Assembly: GCA_963658575.1 (NCBI GenBank)
Contig: CAVKQB010000012.1
Coordinates: forward strand, 1-48,221
DNA: 48,221 bases
Origin: W0P28-013 sp963658575
GTDB lineage: Bacteria; Bacteroidota; Bacteroidia; Bacteroidales; Paludibacteraceae
Direction: 5' to 3'
A program made the position numbers and the translations under genes. Positions 19,024 through 27,317 of the stretch are shown here, in pieces. A model generated the notes under the pieces. The model worked only from the letters and a program-made list of their open reading frames with translations, was not told the DNA's origin and ran no database searches. Each line of letters starts with the position of its first letter. The first letter of the stretch is position 1.

Positions 19024-21513
19024 TCAGCAGGCAACGTCGGCTTCCAAGCGGTCGGCGATGAGCGCGACGGTTTTAGCGCGAATCTCGTCGGGCGAGAGGC
19101 TTTCGGGCGAAATCGGCTCCAAAAATTCGACCGATATTTTGGCAAAAAAGCGCGGCAACCGGATGCGTTTCAGCACGGCGCGCTCCGAACCGCAAATGGC
19201 GACGGGCACTACCGGCACGTTCAACTCTTTGCTCAAGATGGCGAAACTGTCCTTGAACGCCAGCATTTTGCCTGATTTCGAGCGCGTGCCTTCGGGGAAA
19301 ATGATGATATTTTTGCCTTGGCGCAACACAGCGGCCATCTGTTGCAGCGACTCGCGCACATTTTTGTTGATGTCCATGAGAATGACGTTGTTTCGCTGCG
19401 CCAAAAAGTGCGCAAATTTGGTGCGCAAGTGCTTGTCCTTGGCAAAAAAGAAGGTGTTTCGCACCGTTTTGCGCTTCAGTTTCGAGGTAATCAGGTAGCC
19501 GTCGAGCATACTGCGGTGGTTGGCCACGATGATGCACGGCTGCGCGGGCAAATCGGCACTGCCACGGCGGCGGCTGCGATAGACGAGGTTGATGAGCGTT
19601 TTGGCCATGCGGCTGCAAAAAGCCTGAATGAATCCGGCGCGCGGCACCACGAAATTCTGCACTTTGTTCGACAGAATCTCTTTCCACGTAACTTTTTTCA
19701 GCTCGCCGTCGGTCTGGTGGCCGTGCTGTTCGAGGTACGCGCTCAGTTTGCCAAGCGTGTTCAGTTGGTCGAGTTGCGCCTCGTCGAGGCTCACGCCGAA
19801 GCGCGATTCCACAAAGGTGAGCAACGCCACTTTGCCCAGCGAATCCATCGCCAAATCGATTTCGAAATCGTCGTTTTCGCCAGCGTTCGAGTCGGTCTCT
19901 TTGTCGATATAAGCCTTGAGCGTGGCGTAGATTTCGCTGTGCGGTTGCTCGTCGGCGGCGGCCGTCTTTTTGTGTTCGCTCACGAGTTCGGCCAGTTTGA
20001 ACCGCTGCAGTTTCATCAGGCGTGTTTTGGGCAGTTCGCCCGACACGATGTGTATCTTTTTGATGCGTTTGTAGGGTGCCACGGTCTGATTGTAGCGCGC
20101 AATCTCCTCTTTGAGCACGGTTTCCATGTTTTCGAGCGAGCGGTCGCGCACGGCCGACAGTTGCGGCACGACGACACACTGCAGCACCGAATCTTTGAGG
20201 AACACGCCCACCTCTTTCACATACGACGACAGCCGCACGATGGCCTCTTCCACCTCGGCTGGATTGATATTTTTGCCGTTGGGCGTTACGATTATCTCCT
20301 TGATGCGCCCCGTGAGTTTCAACCCTTTCGTGGGCGATAGTTCGCCCATGTCGCCCGTGTGCAGCCAGCCGTCGCGAATGATTTCGGCGGTTTCGTCGGG
20401 GCGGTTGTAGTAACCTTGCATCACGTTGTCGCCACGCACGCACACTTCGCCGTTTTCGTCGATTTTCACGTCGATGCGCGGCAGAGGCTCGCCGGCGTAG
20501 CCCACCTGCACGTTCCACGGCCGCGTGAAACTTATCATTGGTGCGGTTTCGGTCATGCCGTAGCCTTCGAGCACGGTGAATCCCAGCGTTTTGAACACTG
20601 TAGCGATGTCGGTTGGCAGTGCTGCGCCGCCGCTCACCAAAAAATCGATATGTCCGCCGAATTTTTTGTGCACTTTGTCGAAAACGATTTTCGACAGGCG
20701 TGGCGAACCGATTTTCTGCATCAGTTTGAAGAGTGTGCGTGTAGCCCACGAGGCATCGATTTGCCCCATGATGCCTTTGGCCAGCAGTTCGTACAGGCGC
20801 GGCACACCGATGATGATGTTTATCTGCCCGTCGTTCAGGGTTTTCAGTATGCTTTCGGCATTCAGACCATCGGCTATGGCTACGGTTTGCCCCACATAGA
20901 GCGGTGCCACCAGCGAACCCATCAGCGGGAAGGCGTGGTGCAGCGGCAAAAGTATCATGGTGTTGCGCTCGGGGGTGAAAATGCGCACGTCGTCCGACAC
21001 GGCATGCACGTTGAAGAGCGCGTTGCGGAACGACAGCATCACACCCTTGGGCGAGCCCGTTGTTCCCGAAGTGTAGATGATGAGCATGGTGCGCTCCATG
21101 TCGTCGCAAGTGATGGCTTCGACAGGTTCTTGTGCTACGGTTCCCAAATCGATGTCGGATTCGGTAAGCACTGTACACGCCACGCCGGCCTGCGCCAAAG
21201 CGGCATCGGCCACTGCACGTTTGGCCGCCGAAGTAAACAGCACATCGGGGCGGCAATCGGCCAAGATGTAGGCCAATTCGCTCACCGTCGATTGCACATC
21301 GACGGGAACGGTAATCGCGCCGCTACGCACGCTACCGTAGAAAGCAAAAATCCAAGCGGGCGAATTTTCGGCAAAAATCAGGATTTTTTTTGGTTGACCA
21401 TCGCGTGCGAAACGCTGTCCGTAGCGTGCGGCGCATTGAAGCAACCGTGCGTAGTCGTAGCGTTCGCCCCTGAAGACGATGGCGGTTTTATCTCTGTATG
21501 AAACTAAATTCAT
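19024..21513 (-). CDS. Trifunctional acyl-activating enzyme / acyl carrier domain / 1-acylglycerol-3-phosphate acyltransferase
   Basis: 829 residues with three domains in order. (1) ANL-superfamily AMP-dependent acyl-acid ligase, about 1-520: IIYTSGTTGSPKGVMLS, YGMTETAPMISF, GWLHTGDMGEL, TGRIKEIIVTPNGKNINPAEVE. (2) Acyl carrier domain, about 535-600, with phosphopantetheine-site Ser558 in LAMDSLGKVALL. (3) PlsC-type acyltransferase, about 640-829, with NHRSMLD (His666, Asp671) and FPEGTRS (around 739-745). This is the reverse order of E. coli Aas (acyltransferase first), with an added carrier. A likely role is activating free fatty acids and passing them through the carrier to lysophosphatidic acid or another lysolipid. 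It is leftward, downstream of kdsD by 145 nt, with only a one-mismatch -7 element (GACCTTTG) upstream. Confidence 0.9.
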   Translation of the reverse strand: MNLVSYRDKTAIVFRGERYDYARLLQCAARYGQRFARDGQPKKILIFAENSPAWIFAFYGSVRSGAITVPVDVQSTVSELAYILADCRPDVLFTSAAKRAVADAALAQAGVACTVLTESDIDLGTVAQEPVEAITCDDMERTMLIIYTSGTTGSPKGVMLSFRNALFNVHAVSDDVRIFTPERNTMILLPLHHAFPLMGSLVAPLYVGQTVAIADGLNAESILKTLNDGQINIIIGVPRLYELLAKGIMGQIDASWATRTLFKLMQKIGSPRLSKIVFDKVHKKFGGHIDFLVSGGAALPTDIATVFKTLGFTVLEGYGMTETAPMISFTRPWNVQVGYAGEPLPRIDVKIDENGEVCVRGDNVMQGYYNRPDETAEIIRDGWLHTGDMGELSPTKGLKLTGRIKEIIVTPNGKNINPAEVEEAIVRLSSYVKEVGVFLKDSVLQCVVVPQLSAVRDRSLENMETVLKEEIARYNQTVAPYKRIKKIHIVSGELPKTRLMKLQRFKLAELVSEHKKTAAADEQPHSEIYATLKAYIDKETDSNAGENDDFEIDLAMDSLGKVALLTFVESRFGVSLDEAQLDQLNTLGKLSAYLEQHGHQTDGELKKVTWKEILSNKVQNFVVPRAGFIQAFCSRMAKTLINLVYRSRRRGSADLPAQPCIIVANHRSMLDGYLITSKLKRKTVRNTFFFAKDKHLRTKFAHFLAQRNNVILMDINKNVRESLQQMAAVLRQGKNIIIFPEGTRSKSGKMLAFKDSFAILSKELNVPVVPVAICGSERAVLKRIRLPRFFAKISVEFLEPISPESLSPDEIRAKTVALIADRLEADVAC

Positions 21514-21658
21514 TCTCTGTCGTCACTTTTCGATTAAAATGCGTGCGCAAAGGTCGATTTTTATTTTTGTTCGACAAAATTTTGCCACACAAAATTGCGG
21601 TGCACCAATTCATCGGTCGAAAGGCGTTTGCGCTCCACGTTTGCCCGCCCGACGGCGT

Positions 21659-22630
21659 TCAACCGCGTGTAAAGCCATAGATGTGGTGAATGTGCAGAAT
21701 GCCGATGATTGGGGCATTTGGCACCTCTTTTTCGACTACGGCGAGCGTGGTTATCTTGTAGCGATCCATCAGTTCGAGGGCATCGTTCACCATCATATCG
21801 GCGGCGATGCGCTTGAATCCGTGGCTCATGAAGTCGGCGGCGCGAAGCGTTTTCAGGTCGTCGAACCGCTGTGCGGCGCGGCGTATGTCGCCATCGGTGA
21901 TGATGCCCACGACCTTGCCCGTGGCATCGGCCACCATGGTAATGCCCAGTTTTTTGAGGCTCACTTCGGCTATCACATCTTTGAAAAGTGTATCTTCGGT
22001 AACCATCGGCACCACGTTGGTCATGCAGTCTTTCACTTGCGTGAGCATGCGCCGTCCGAGTGCGCCTCCGGGGTGATAGAGCGCGAAATTTTCGGGTTTG
22101 AAATTGCGTTTTTCCATCAGGCAGACGGTGAGCGCGTCGCCCATGACGAGCGCAGCGGTGGTCGATGTGGTCGGAGCCAAGCCTATTTTGCAGGCTTCGC
22201 GTTCGACGTGCACGTCGAGCAGATAGTCGCTTTGCTGCGCCAAGGTCGAGTTTTTGTCGCCCGTCATCGCCACGATGGGGCAATTCATTTTTTTCAGATT
22301 GCGCACCACGTTCAGTATTTCGTCCGATTCGCCGCTGTTCGATATGGCGATGACCACGTCGCCGCGCGACACCATACCCAAATCGCCGTGCAACGCTTCG
22401 GCGGCGTTGATAAACAGGGCGGGCGTGCCTGTCGAGGCCAGCGAAGCGGCTATTTTCTTGCCGATGATGCCCGTTTTGCCGATGCCCGTCAGCACTACTT
22501 TGCCGCTGTGGGCGTAAATCAGTTCAACCACTTGGCGCATTTCGTCGCCGATGCGCTCGCCTACTCGGCTTACTTCCGAAATTTCTATTTGGAAAACCTC
22601 TTTACTGCGTGCAACGATATCGAGATCCAT
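21659..22630 (-). CDS. kdsD: D-arabinose-5-phosphate isomerase (KdsD/KpsF/GutQ family)
   Basis: 323 residues. It converts ribulose-5-P to arabinose-5-P, the first step to Kdo for lipopolysaccharide. An N-terminal SIS domain (VVLTGIGKTGIIGKKIAASLASTGTPALFI, AISNSGESDEIL, LAPTTSTTAALVMGDAL) is followed by a pair of CBS domains (CMTNVVPMVTEDTLFKDVI...GIITDGDIRR and ADFMSHGFKRI...VVEKEVPNAPIIGILHIHHI). It lies just downstream of kdsA, which uses its product; the two are separated by array C. The ATG at 22630 follows the octamer end of that array. Confidence 0.93.
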   Translation of the reverse strand: MDLDIVARSKEVFQIEISEVSRVGERIGDEMRQVVELIYAHSGKVVLTGIGKTGIIGKKIAASLASTGTPALFINAAEALHGDLGMVSRGDVVIAISNSGESDEILNVVRNLKKMNCPIVAMTGDKNSTLAQQSDYLLDVHVEREACKIGLAPTTSTTAALVMGDALTVCLMEKRNFKPENFALYHPGGALGRRMLTQVKDCMTNVVPMVTEDTLFKDVIAEVSLKKLGITMVADATGKVVGIITDGDIRRAAQRFDDLKTLRAADFMSHGFKRIAADMMVNDALELMDRYKITTLAVVEKEVPNAPIIGILHIHHIYGFTRG

Positions 22631-22963
22631 AGTTTTTTTGAGTGTGTGTGTGAAAGTGTGAAAGTGAGAAAGTATGAAAGTATGAAAGTGTGAAAGTGTG
22701 AAAGTGTGAAAGTGTGAAAGTTGTTGGGGATTTGGAGATTTGGTTATTTGGAGATATGAAAATTATTATTCATTCTTAATTAGGATTGGCGTGCCACGTC
22801 CGTTGGTGGCGTTTTTTTGTTTCTGTGGATTTGATTATTTGGTTATTTGAAAATTGATTAAATAATTGGAAATTAGATAATTGAATAATTAAAAAGTCTT
22901 TGCTCTATATTCTTTGTTCTCTCACCTATAACCTATAACCTCTCACCTTTTGTCTTGCTACTA
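22631..22963 (-). repeat. Intercistronic heptamer/octamer array C (kdsA to kdsD gap) with a GC-rich insert
   Basis: Read leftward it starts with the kdsA stop TAG inside TTAGTAGCAAGAC. Then come heptamers GGTGAGA, GGTTATA, GAACAAA and GAGCAAA, the 39-nt AATTATTC block (22852-22890), CAAATAAC octamers, and a non-repetitive stretch around 22766-22830 that holds a GC-rich hairpin (GCCAC / GTGGC, with a T-run on the plus strand). After AAATAACC octamers it ends with about eight ACTTTCAC-type octamers before the kdsD ATG. No gene is seen in the 330-nt gap. Confidence 0.83.
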
Positions 22964-23785
22964 ATGTTTTTTCGTTATTTCGTCGATTGCGATGGCGTGT
23001 TGCAAGATGGGGCGTATGCTGCTCAGTTTCAGTTGATTAGCGGCATCGCTCCACGCTTCGTCGGGATTGGGGTGCACTTCGGCAAAAACGGCATCGACGC
23101 CCACCGCCAAGGCGGCGTTCATCAGGTAGGGAGCCATGTCGCGGTTGCCGCCGGTCGAGGTGCCGTTGCCGCCGGGCTTCTGCACCGAATGCGTGGCATC
23201 GAAAACGACCGGATAGCCGTAGGAGCGCATTTCGACCAAGCCCGTCATATCGACCACCAGATTGTTGTAGCCAAACGACGAACCGCGTTCGCAAAGCATC
23301 ACGTTGTCGTTGCCAGCCGAGGTGATTTTGGCGACGACCTGTTTCATGTCCCACGGTGCCATGAATTGCCCCTTTTTCACATTGACGATTTTGCCGGTCT
23401 GCGCAGCCGCCACCAGCAAATCGGTTTGGCGCGAAAGGAATGCGGGAATTTGCAGCACATCGACGACTTGCGCCACGGGAGCGCACTGCCAGCACTCGTG
23501 CACATCGGTTACGAGCGGCAGGTCGAGTTCGTCGCGCACTTTTTGCAGAATGCGCAACCCTTCGTCGATGCCCACGCCGCGCGGCGAAGCGACGGAAGTG
23601 CGGTTGGCTTTGTCGAACGATGCCTTGAAAATGAGGTCGATAGACAAATCGGAGCAGATGTGTTTCAAGGTCGCGGCAGTATGCAGCACCATCGCTTCGT
23701 TTTCGATGACGCACGGACCGGCAATCAGCACAAAACGTCTGTTGCCGCCAATCGAGAAACGGCCGTTTACGGAAATTTCCTTCAT
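22961..23785 (-). CDS. kdsA: 3-deoxy-D-manno-octulosonate-8-phosphate synthase, metal-dependent class
   Basis: 274 residues. It condenses phosphoenolpyruvate with arabinose-5-P to Kdo-8-P for lipid A-core assembly. Motifs: IAGPCVIENE (Cys around residue 25), FKASFDKANRTS, GLRILQ, TDVHE, QIPAFLSRQTDLL, KKGQFMAPWDM, CERGSSFGYNNLVVDM, FDATHSVQ, and EVHPNPDEAWSDAANQ. Cys in AGPC, where E. coli has Asn in the equivalent GGMNV, marks the metal-dependent class, with His, Glu and Asp ligands in the later motifs. It is leftward, 9 nt after the GH16-like gene and upstream of kdsD. Its stop codon is part of array C. Confidence 0.95.
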   Translation of the reverse strand: MKEISVNGRFSIGGNRRFVLIAGPCVIENEAMVLHTAATLKHICSDLSIDLIFKASFDKANRTSVASPRGVGIDEGLRILQKVRDELDLPLVTDVHECWQCAPVAQVVDVLQIPAFLSRQTDLLVAAAQTGKIVNVKKGQFMAPWDMKQVVAKITSAGNDNVMLCERGSSFGYNNLVVDMTGLVEMRSYGYPVVFDATHSVQKPGGNGTSTGGNRDMAPYLMNAALAVGVDAVFAEVHPNPDEAWSDAANQLKLSSIRPILQHAIAIDEITKKH

Positions 23786-23794
23786 GGCGACGCG

Positions 23795-25132
23795 CTATTT
23801 ATTGATGCTCCACGCCTCTATCCAATCGACCTGCATGCAGCCTTCGCCGCCGTTTTGATTTTGGGCGATGAATGCGCTCAACATGGGGAAAAGCGGCTCC
23901 GTAGGCACGCCTTCGGTGGTGCGGAACACCTCGATGTTGTTGATGCGCCAAATGAGTTCTTTCTCTGTCCATTCGAGCGAATAGATGTAGAACTCGTTGA
24001 GTTTCAGGCCTGTAATTTTCGACGACGTGTATTTTTTCTCGAATTTGGTAGCCCAATGCGTGCCGACCTCAATCGATTTGCCGTCGCACACAGCGATGTT
24101 GATGTGCGGCAGAATGTGTTCGCCCGTGAGCCAGAAGGCTTGGGTGAGGTCTTTGCCTTCGAAACGGATTTTCGCGCGGAAATAGCCGCCTCGTTGGCAA
24201 ACGCCTTTGGTACCGTGTAGCACGTCCGACGTAAATTCGAACTGATGGTTGACGAAGCCGCGTGTTCTGTCCCACGCCAGAGCCAACTTGCGTTCGCGGC
24301 GAGTGTAGATGCTCAGCACGCCCGAAAAAACGCTGGTGTTGTCGCCATTGTTGTTGGCCTGTTTTTCGTTGGTAAACGAGTGGTTTCCGACGAATTTGTC
24401 GCCTGGATAGTTGAAGCCGCTCTCCCAGCGCGAGGCGTTGAGCGAGTTCCAGTCGAAACTGTCGAAGAAGGTCTGGTGGAATTGGCGCAGGCGCACAAAT
24501 TTTGCGCTGTTGGTGTTTTCGTAGAATTTGATGTCTTCGTTGTGTGCCAGCTCTTTGTAGCGGCGTTCGATGGCGGCTTCTTCGGTTTTGTCCCAGCGAT
24601 GCGGGTCGCTCCAGAAGGTGTTGGCGGCCGAAAATTCGGGAGTCATCACCTTTTCGCGCAGTTTTTCGAGTTCCGATATGATGTACGAATTGTTGAAACG
24701 CATGTAGTTTTTGAACTCTTTCGAGTGTTCAAATTTTTTCAAGCGTTGCAGTTCGGGGCTTTTTCGCACCTCGTTTCTCTTGCCAAGCAGCACATATTCG
24801 GGTTTTTCGCGAAATTCGAGATATTCTTTCAGCAACGGATTTTTCAGCGTGTCGTAGTAGAGCACGATTTTTTTGTCGTTGTTCAGTTTGTTGAATTTCT
24901 GCATGTCGCGATACTCCTGCGTGTCGCGGTATTTGCGGTTGATGAGCATCTTCTTTTTCGCCTGAAATTCGGCCGAGCGCACTTTTTCGAACAGTTCGCG
25001 GTACTCGGTCAGTTCTTTCGACGCTTCGATGTCGCAATAACGCCTAAACTCGTCTTTCAATACGGCAAATTGAGCTTCCATCTTTGCGGTGCTCTGCATC
25101 TGCCCAAAAATTCTTTTCCAAAAAAGATTCAT
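23795..25132 (-). CDS. GH16-like concanavalin-fold protein lacking the catalytic motif, with an N-terminal repeat region
   Basis: 445 residues without a signal peptide. The first ~205 residues are highly charged and helical, with degenerate repeats of the form S.E...Y..F...EF (for example SPELQRLKKFEHSKEFKNY and NPLLKEYLEFREKPEYV). Residues ~220-445 resemble a glycoside hydrolase family 16 jelly roll: FDWNSLNASRWESGF, GGYFRAKIRF, AFWLTGEHILPHINIAV, FYIYSLEWTEKELIWRINNIEVF, MQVDWIEAW. Where active enzymes have ExDxxE, this reads EHILPHINI, so hydrolase activity is unlikely and a binding role is inferred. It is co-transcribed with kdsA (9-nt gap). I do not recognise a named family for the whole protein. 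Confidence 0.75.
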   Translation of the reverse strand: MNLFWKRIFGQMQSTAKMEAQFAVLKDEFRRYCDIEASKELTEYRELFEKVRSAEFQAKKKMLINRKYRDTQEYRDMQKFNKLNNDKKIVLYYDTLKNPLLKEYLEFREKPEYVLLGKRNEVRKSPELQRLKKFEHSKEFKNYMRFNNSYIISELEKLREKVMTPEFSAANTFWSDPHRWDKTEEAAIERRYKELAHNEDIKFYENTNSAKFVRLRQFHQTFFDSFDWNSLNASRWESGFNYPGDKFVGNHSFTNEKQANNNGDNTSVFSGVLSIYTRRERKLALAWDRTRGFVNHQFEFTSDVLHGTKGVCQRGGYFRAKIRFEGKDLTQAFWLTGEHILPHINIAVCDGKSIEVGTHWATKFEKKYTSSKITGLKLNEFYIYSLEWTEKELIWRINNIEVFRTTEGVPTEPLFPMLSAFIAQNQNGGEGCMQVDWIEAWSINK

Positions 25133-25196
25133 AATTATTATTGTTGAGATGAAGTAAATGAATATTAAGTCATTAAGTTATTGAATTATTAAGTCA
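25133..25196 (-). repeat. Intercistronic octamer array H filling the LOG-gene to GH16-like-gene gap
   Basis: The 64 nt from the TGA stop (25196-25194) to the base before the next ATG make eight octamers: TGACTTAA, TAATTCAA, TAACTTAA, TGACTTAA, TATTCATT, TACTTCAT, CTCAACAA, TAATAATT. The first four to six are clearly related. The stop codon is the first three bases of unit one. Confidence 0.7.
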
Positions 25197-25733
25197 TTCT
25201 ATCGTGCGCAGCCATGCTATGCAATCGGCGGCCGAGCCGCACACGCGGAAGCCAGCCGTGCGCGCCATGTCGCCCAGCCGATCGCAGGTCATGTGCTCGA
25301 GTTGTGTCAGTATTCCGTCGTAAAAATTGTCGGTATTGACCACCACGAGCGGTTTGTCGTGATAACCCACCATGCCCGATGCCAGCACGTCGAACAGTTC
25401 GTCGTAGGTGCCAATGCCGCCGGGCAGCACCACGAACACGTCGGCATACTCTTTCATCAGTTCTTTGCGTTCGCTCATGTCGCCCACCACGAAAAGTTGT
25501 GTTGGCAGGTTGCTTTTGCGCCCCATCGCCACAATCCGTTCGGGCACTACGCCGATGATTTCGCCGCCAGCAGCGTGTGCGGCTTCGGCCACCACGTCCA
25601 TCAGGCCGCCTGTGGCGCCGCCATACACGAGCGTGTGTCCGTTTTCGGCTATAAACTGCCCGAGCAGGTGCGCTTCGTCCTCGAAACGCCGCCCAAGTGG
25701 CCGGTTCGATGCACAGAAAACACAGATATTCAT
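25194..25733 (-). CDS. LOG-family protein (TIGR00730), probable nucleotide 5'-monophosphate phosphoribohydrolase
   Basis: 179 residues, Rossmann-like. It has the two family motifs: LVYGGATGGLMDVVAEAAH (around residues 35-53) and VVLPGGIGTYDELFDVL (PGGxGTxxE, around 103-119), plus MSERKELMKEYAD before the latter. The family releases a free base and ribose 5-phosphate from nucleoside monophosphates (cytokinin-activating LOG in plants, related purine/pyrimidine-specific enzymes in bacteria). The substrate here is unknown. It is first in the leftward run LOG - GH16-like - kdsA - kdsD, with its own promoter between it and nfnB. Confidence 0.88.
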   Translation of the reverse strand: MNICVFCASNRPLGRRFEDEAHLLGQFIAENGHTLVYGGATGGLMDVVAEAAHAAGGEIIGVVPERIVAMGRKSNLPTQLFVVGDMSERKELMKEYADVFVVLPGGIGTYDELFDVLASGMVGYHDKPLVVVNTDNFYDGILTQLEHMTCDRLGDMARTAGFRVCGSAADCIAWLRTIE

Positions 25734-25750
25734 GAGTTAAACGACAATGT

Positions 25751-25759
25751 GCAAATTTA
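25751..25759 (-). promoter_or_regulatory. -7 promoter element for the LOG/GH16-like/kdsA/kdsD run
   Basis: The minus strand reads TAAATTTGC, 17 nt before the ATG at 25733 and downstream of the nfnB stop. Confidence 0.6.
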
Positions 25760-25783
25760 CGATTTATTTTCCAAGTGGCAAAA

Positions 25784-27244
25784 TCAGATTTCGCCGTTTT
25801 GAATTTTGGCGTGAATGGCTGCCGCTGCATGCCGTCCGTCGCCCATGGCGAGAATGACCGTTGCGCCGCCACGCACGATGTCGCCGCCGGCAAAAATGGT
25901 AGGAATGGCACTTTGCGCCGCTTCGTTCACCACGATGGTGCCTTTGCGCCCGAGTTCCAGCCCTTCGATGGCATGCGGAATCAGCGGGTTGGGGCTTACG
26001 CCAACGCTCACAATCACCTCGTCGACATCGACCCATTCGGTGGCTCCGTCGATTGGCACAGGCGAACGACGTCCCGAAGCATCGGGTTCGCCGAGCGTCA
26101 TTTTTTGCAGCAACATGCCTGTAACGCGGCCTTTTTCGTCGCCACGGTATTCTATGGGATTGTGCAACGTGAGAAATTCGATGCCCTCTTCTTTGGCGTG
26201 TTTCACCTCTTCGAGGCGGGCGGGCATCTCCTCTTCGCTGCGGCGATAGACAATCATAGCACGTTCTGCGCCCAAACGCCGTGCCGTGCGCACCGAGTCC
26301 ATGGCTGTGTTGCCGCCGCCAACCACCGCCACGCGCTTTCCTTTCAGCACGGGCGTGTCGTATTCGTCTTTGGCAGCACCCATCAGATTGACGCGCGTCA
26401 GGTATTCGTTGCTCGACATGATGCCGATGAGGTTTTCGCCTTTGATGCCCATGAAGTTGGGCAATCCAGCACCGCTTGCCACAAACATAGCACGGAAGCC
26501 GTCGGCTTTCAGGTCGTCGAAACTGATGGTTTTGCCCACGATGCAGTCCTTGCGGAATTTCACGCCCATTTTCGACAGATTATCGATTTCGACATCGACG
26601 ATTTTGTTGGGCAGACGAAATTCGGGAATGCCATATTTCAGCACGCCGCCAATCTCGTGCAAGGCTTCGAAAACGGTAACATCGTAGCCGAGTTTGGCCA
26701 AATCGCCAGCGCACGAAAGTCCGGCAGGCCCCGAACCCACCACCGCTATTTTGATGCCGTTTGGCGCAGCAGTGGCTGGCACGCTCATCTGACCGCTTTC
26801 GCGTTCGTAGTCGGCAGCGAAACGCTCCAAATGGCCAATGGCGACGGCCTGTTTTTTCATTTTCAGGTGAATGCATTTCGATTCGCACTGTTTTTCCTGC
26901 GGACATACGCGCCCGCAAACGGCTGGCAGTGCCGATGTGCGTTTCAGCACTTTGGCGGCTTCGAGAAATTCGCCGCGTTCGATATTTTTGATGAATCCAG
27001 GAATGTCGATGTTCACGGGGCAGCCCGTAACGCACTGCGGATTCACGCAGTCGAGGCAACGCTTCGATTCGAGCAAGGCCTGCTCTTGGGTAAGCCCGCG
27101 GTTCACCTCTTCGCTGTTGTGGCAGCGGTAGTCGCCAGCGAGTTCGTTCATCTGCACGCGTTCGATGGCGGTGCGCTCTTTCGGATTCATCGTTTTGCGC
27201 AAGGCTTCGCGCCAAGCCGCATTTCTATCTTCTTGTTGTTCCAT
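25784..27244 (-). CDS. nfnB: NfnB-like / glutamate-synthase small-chain-like flavoprotein
   Basis: 486 residues from the ATG at 27244. The N-terminal domain carries two cysteine clusters (RCLDCVNPQCVTGCP and CGRVCPQEKQCESKC) for [4Fe-4S] centres. It is followed by an FAD fold (IAVVGSGPAGLSCAGDLAKLG), the GGVLKYGIPEFRLP loop, an NADP-binding fold (VAVVGGGNTAMDSVRTARRLGA) and a C-terminal ATG-like IFAGGDIVRGGATVILAMGDGRHAA. Alone it could be annotated gltD, but no gltB is near and it follows an NfnA-type partner by 73 nt. The pair matches NfnAB, the electron-bifurcating NADH-dependent ferredoxin:NADP+ oxidoreductase (also described as sulfide dehydrogenase SudAB). Confidence 0.87.
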   Translation of the reverse strand: MEQQEDRNAAWREALRKTMNPKERTAIERVQMNELAGDYRCHNSEEVNRGLTQEQALLESKRCLDCVNPQCVTGCPVNIDIPGFIKNIERGEFLEAAKVLKRTSALPAVCGRVCPQEKQCESKCIHLKMKKQAVAIGHLERFAADYERESGQMSVPATAAPNGIKIAVVGSGPAGLSCAGDLAKLGYDVTVFEALHEIGGVLKYGIPEFRLPNKIVDVEIDNLSKMGVKFRKDCIVGKTISFDDLKADGFRAMFVASGAGLPNFMGIKGENLIGIMSSNEYLTRVNLMGAAKDEYDTPVLKGKRVAVVGGGNTAMDSVRTARRLGAERAMIVYRRSEEEMPARLEEVKHAKEEGIEFLTLHNPIEYRGDEKGRVTGMLLQKMTLGEPDASGRRSPVPIDGATEWVDVDEVIVSVGVSPNPLIPHAIEGLELGRKGTIVVNEAAQSAIPTIFAGGDIVRGGATVILAMGDGRHAAAAIHAKIQNGEI

Positions 27245-27317
27245 TATGTTGTTTATCAAAATTGCTGTCGCAATTTCGTTTCTATGTTTCTTGTTGTTAT
27301 CTGGCAAATTGTCAATT

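Noticed and set aside
25784..27244. Assignment as GltD of glutamate synthase
   Set aside because: No large subunit is nearby and an NfnA-type partner precedes it; the GltD label is kept only as an alternative.
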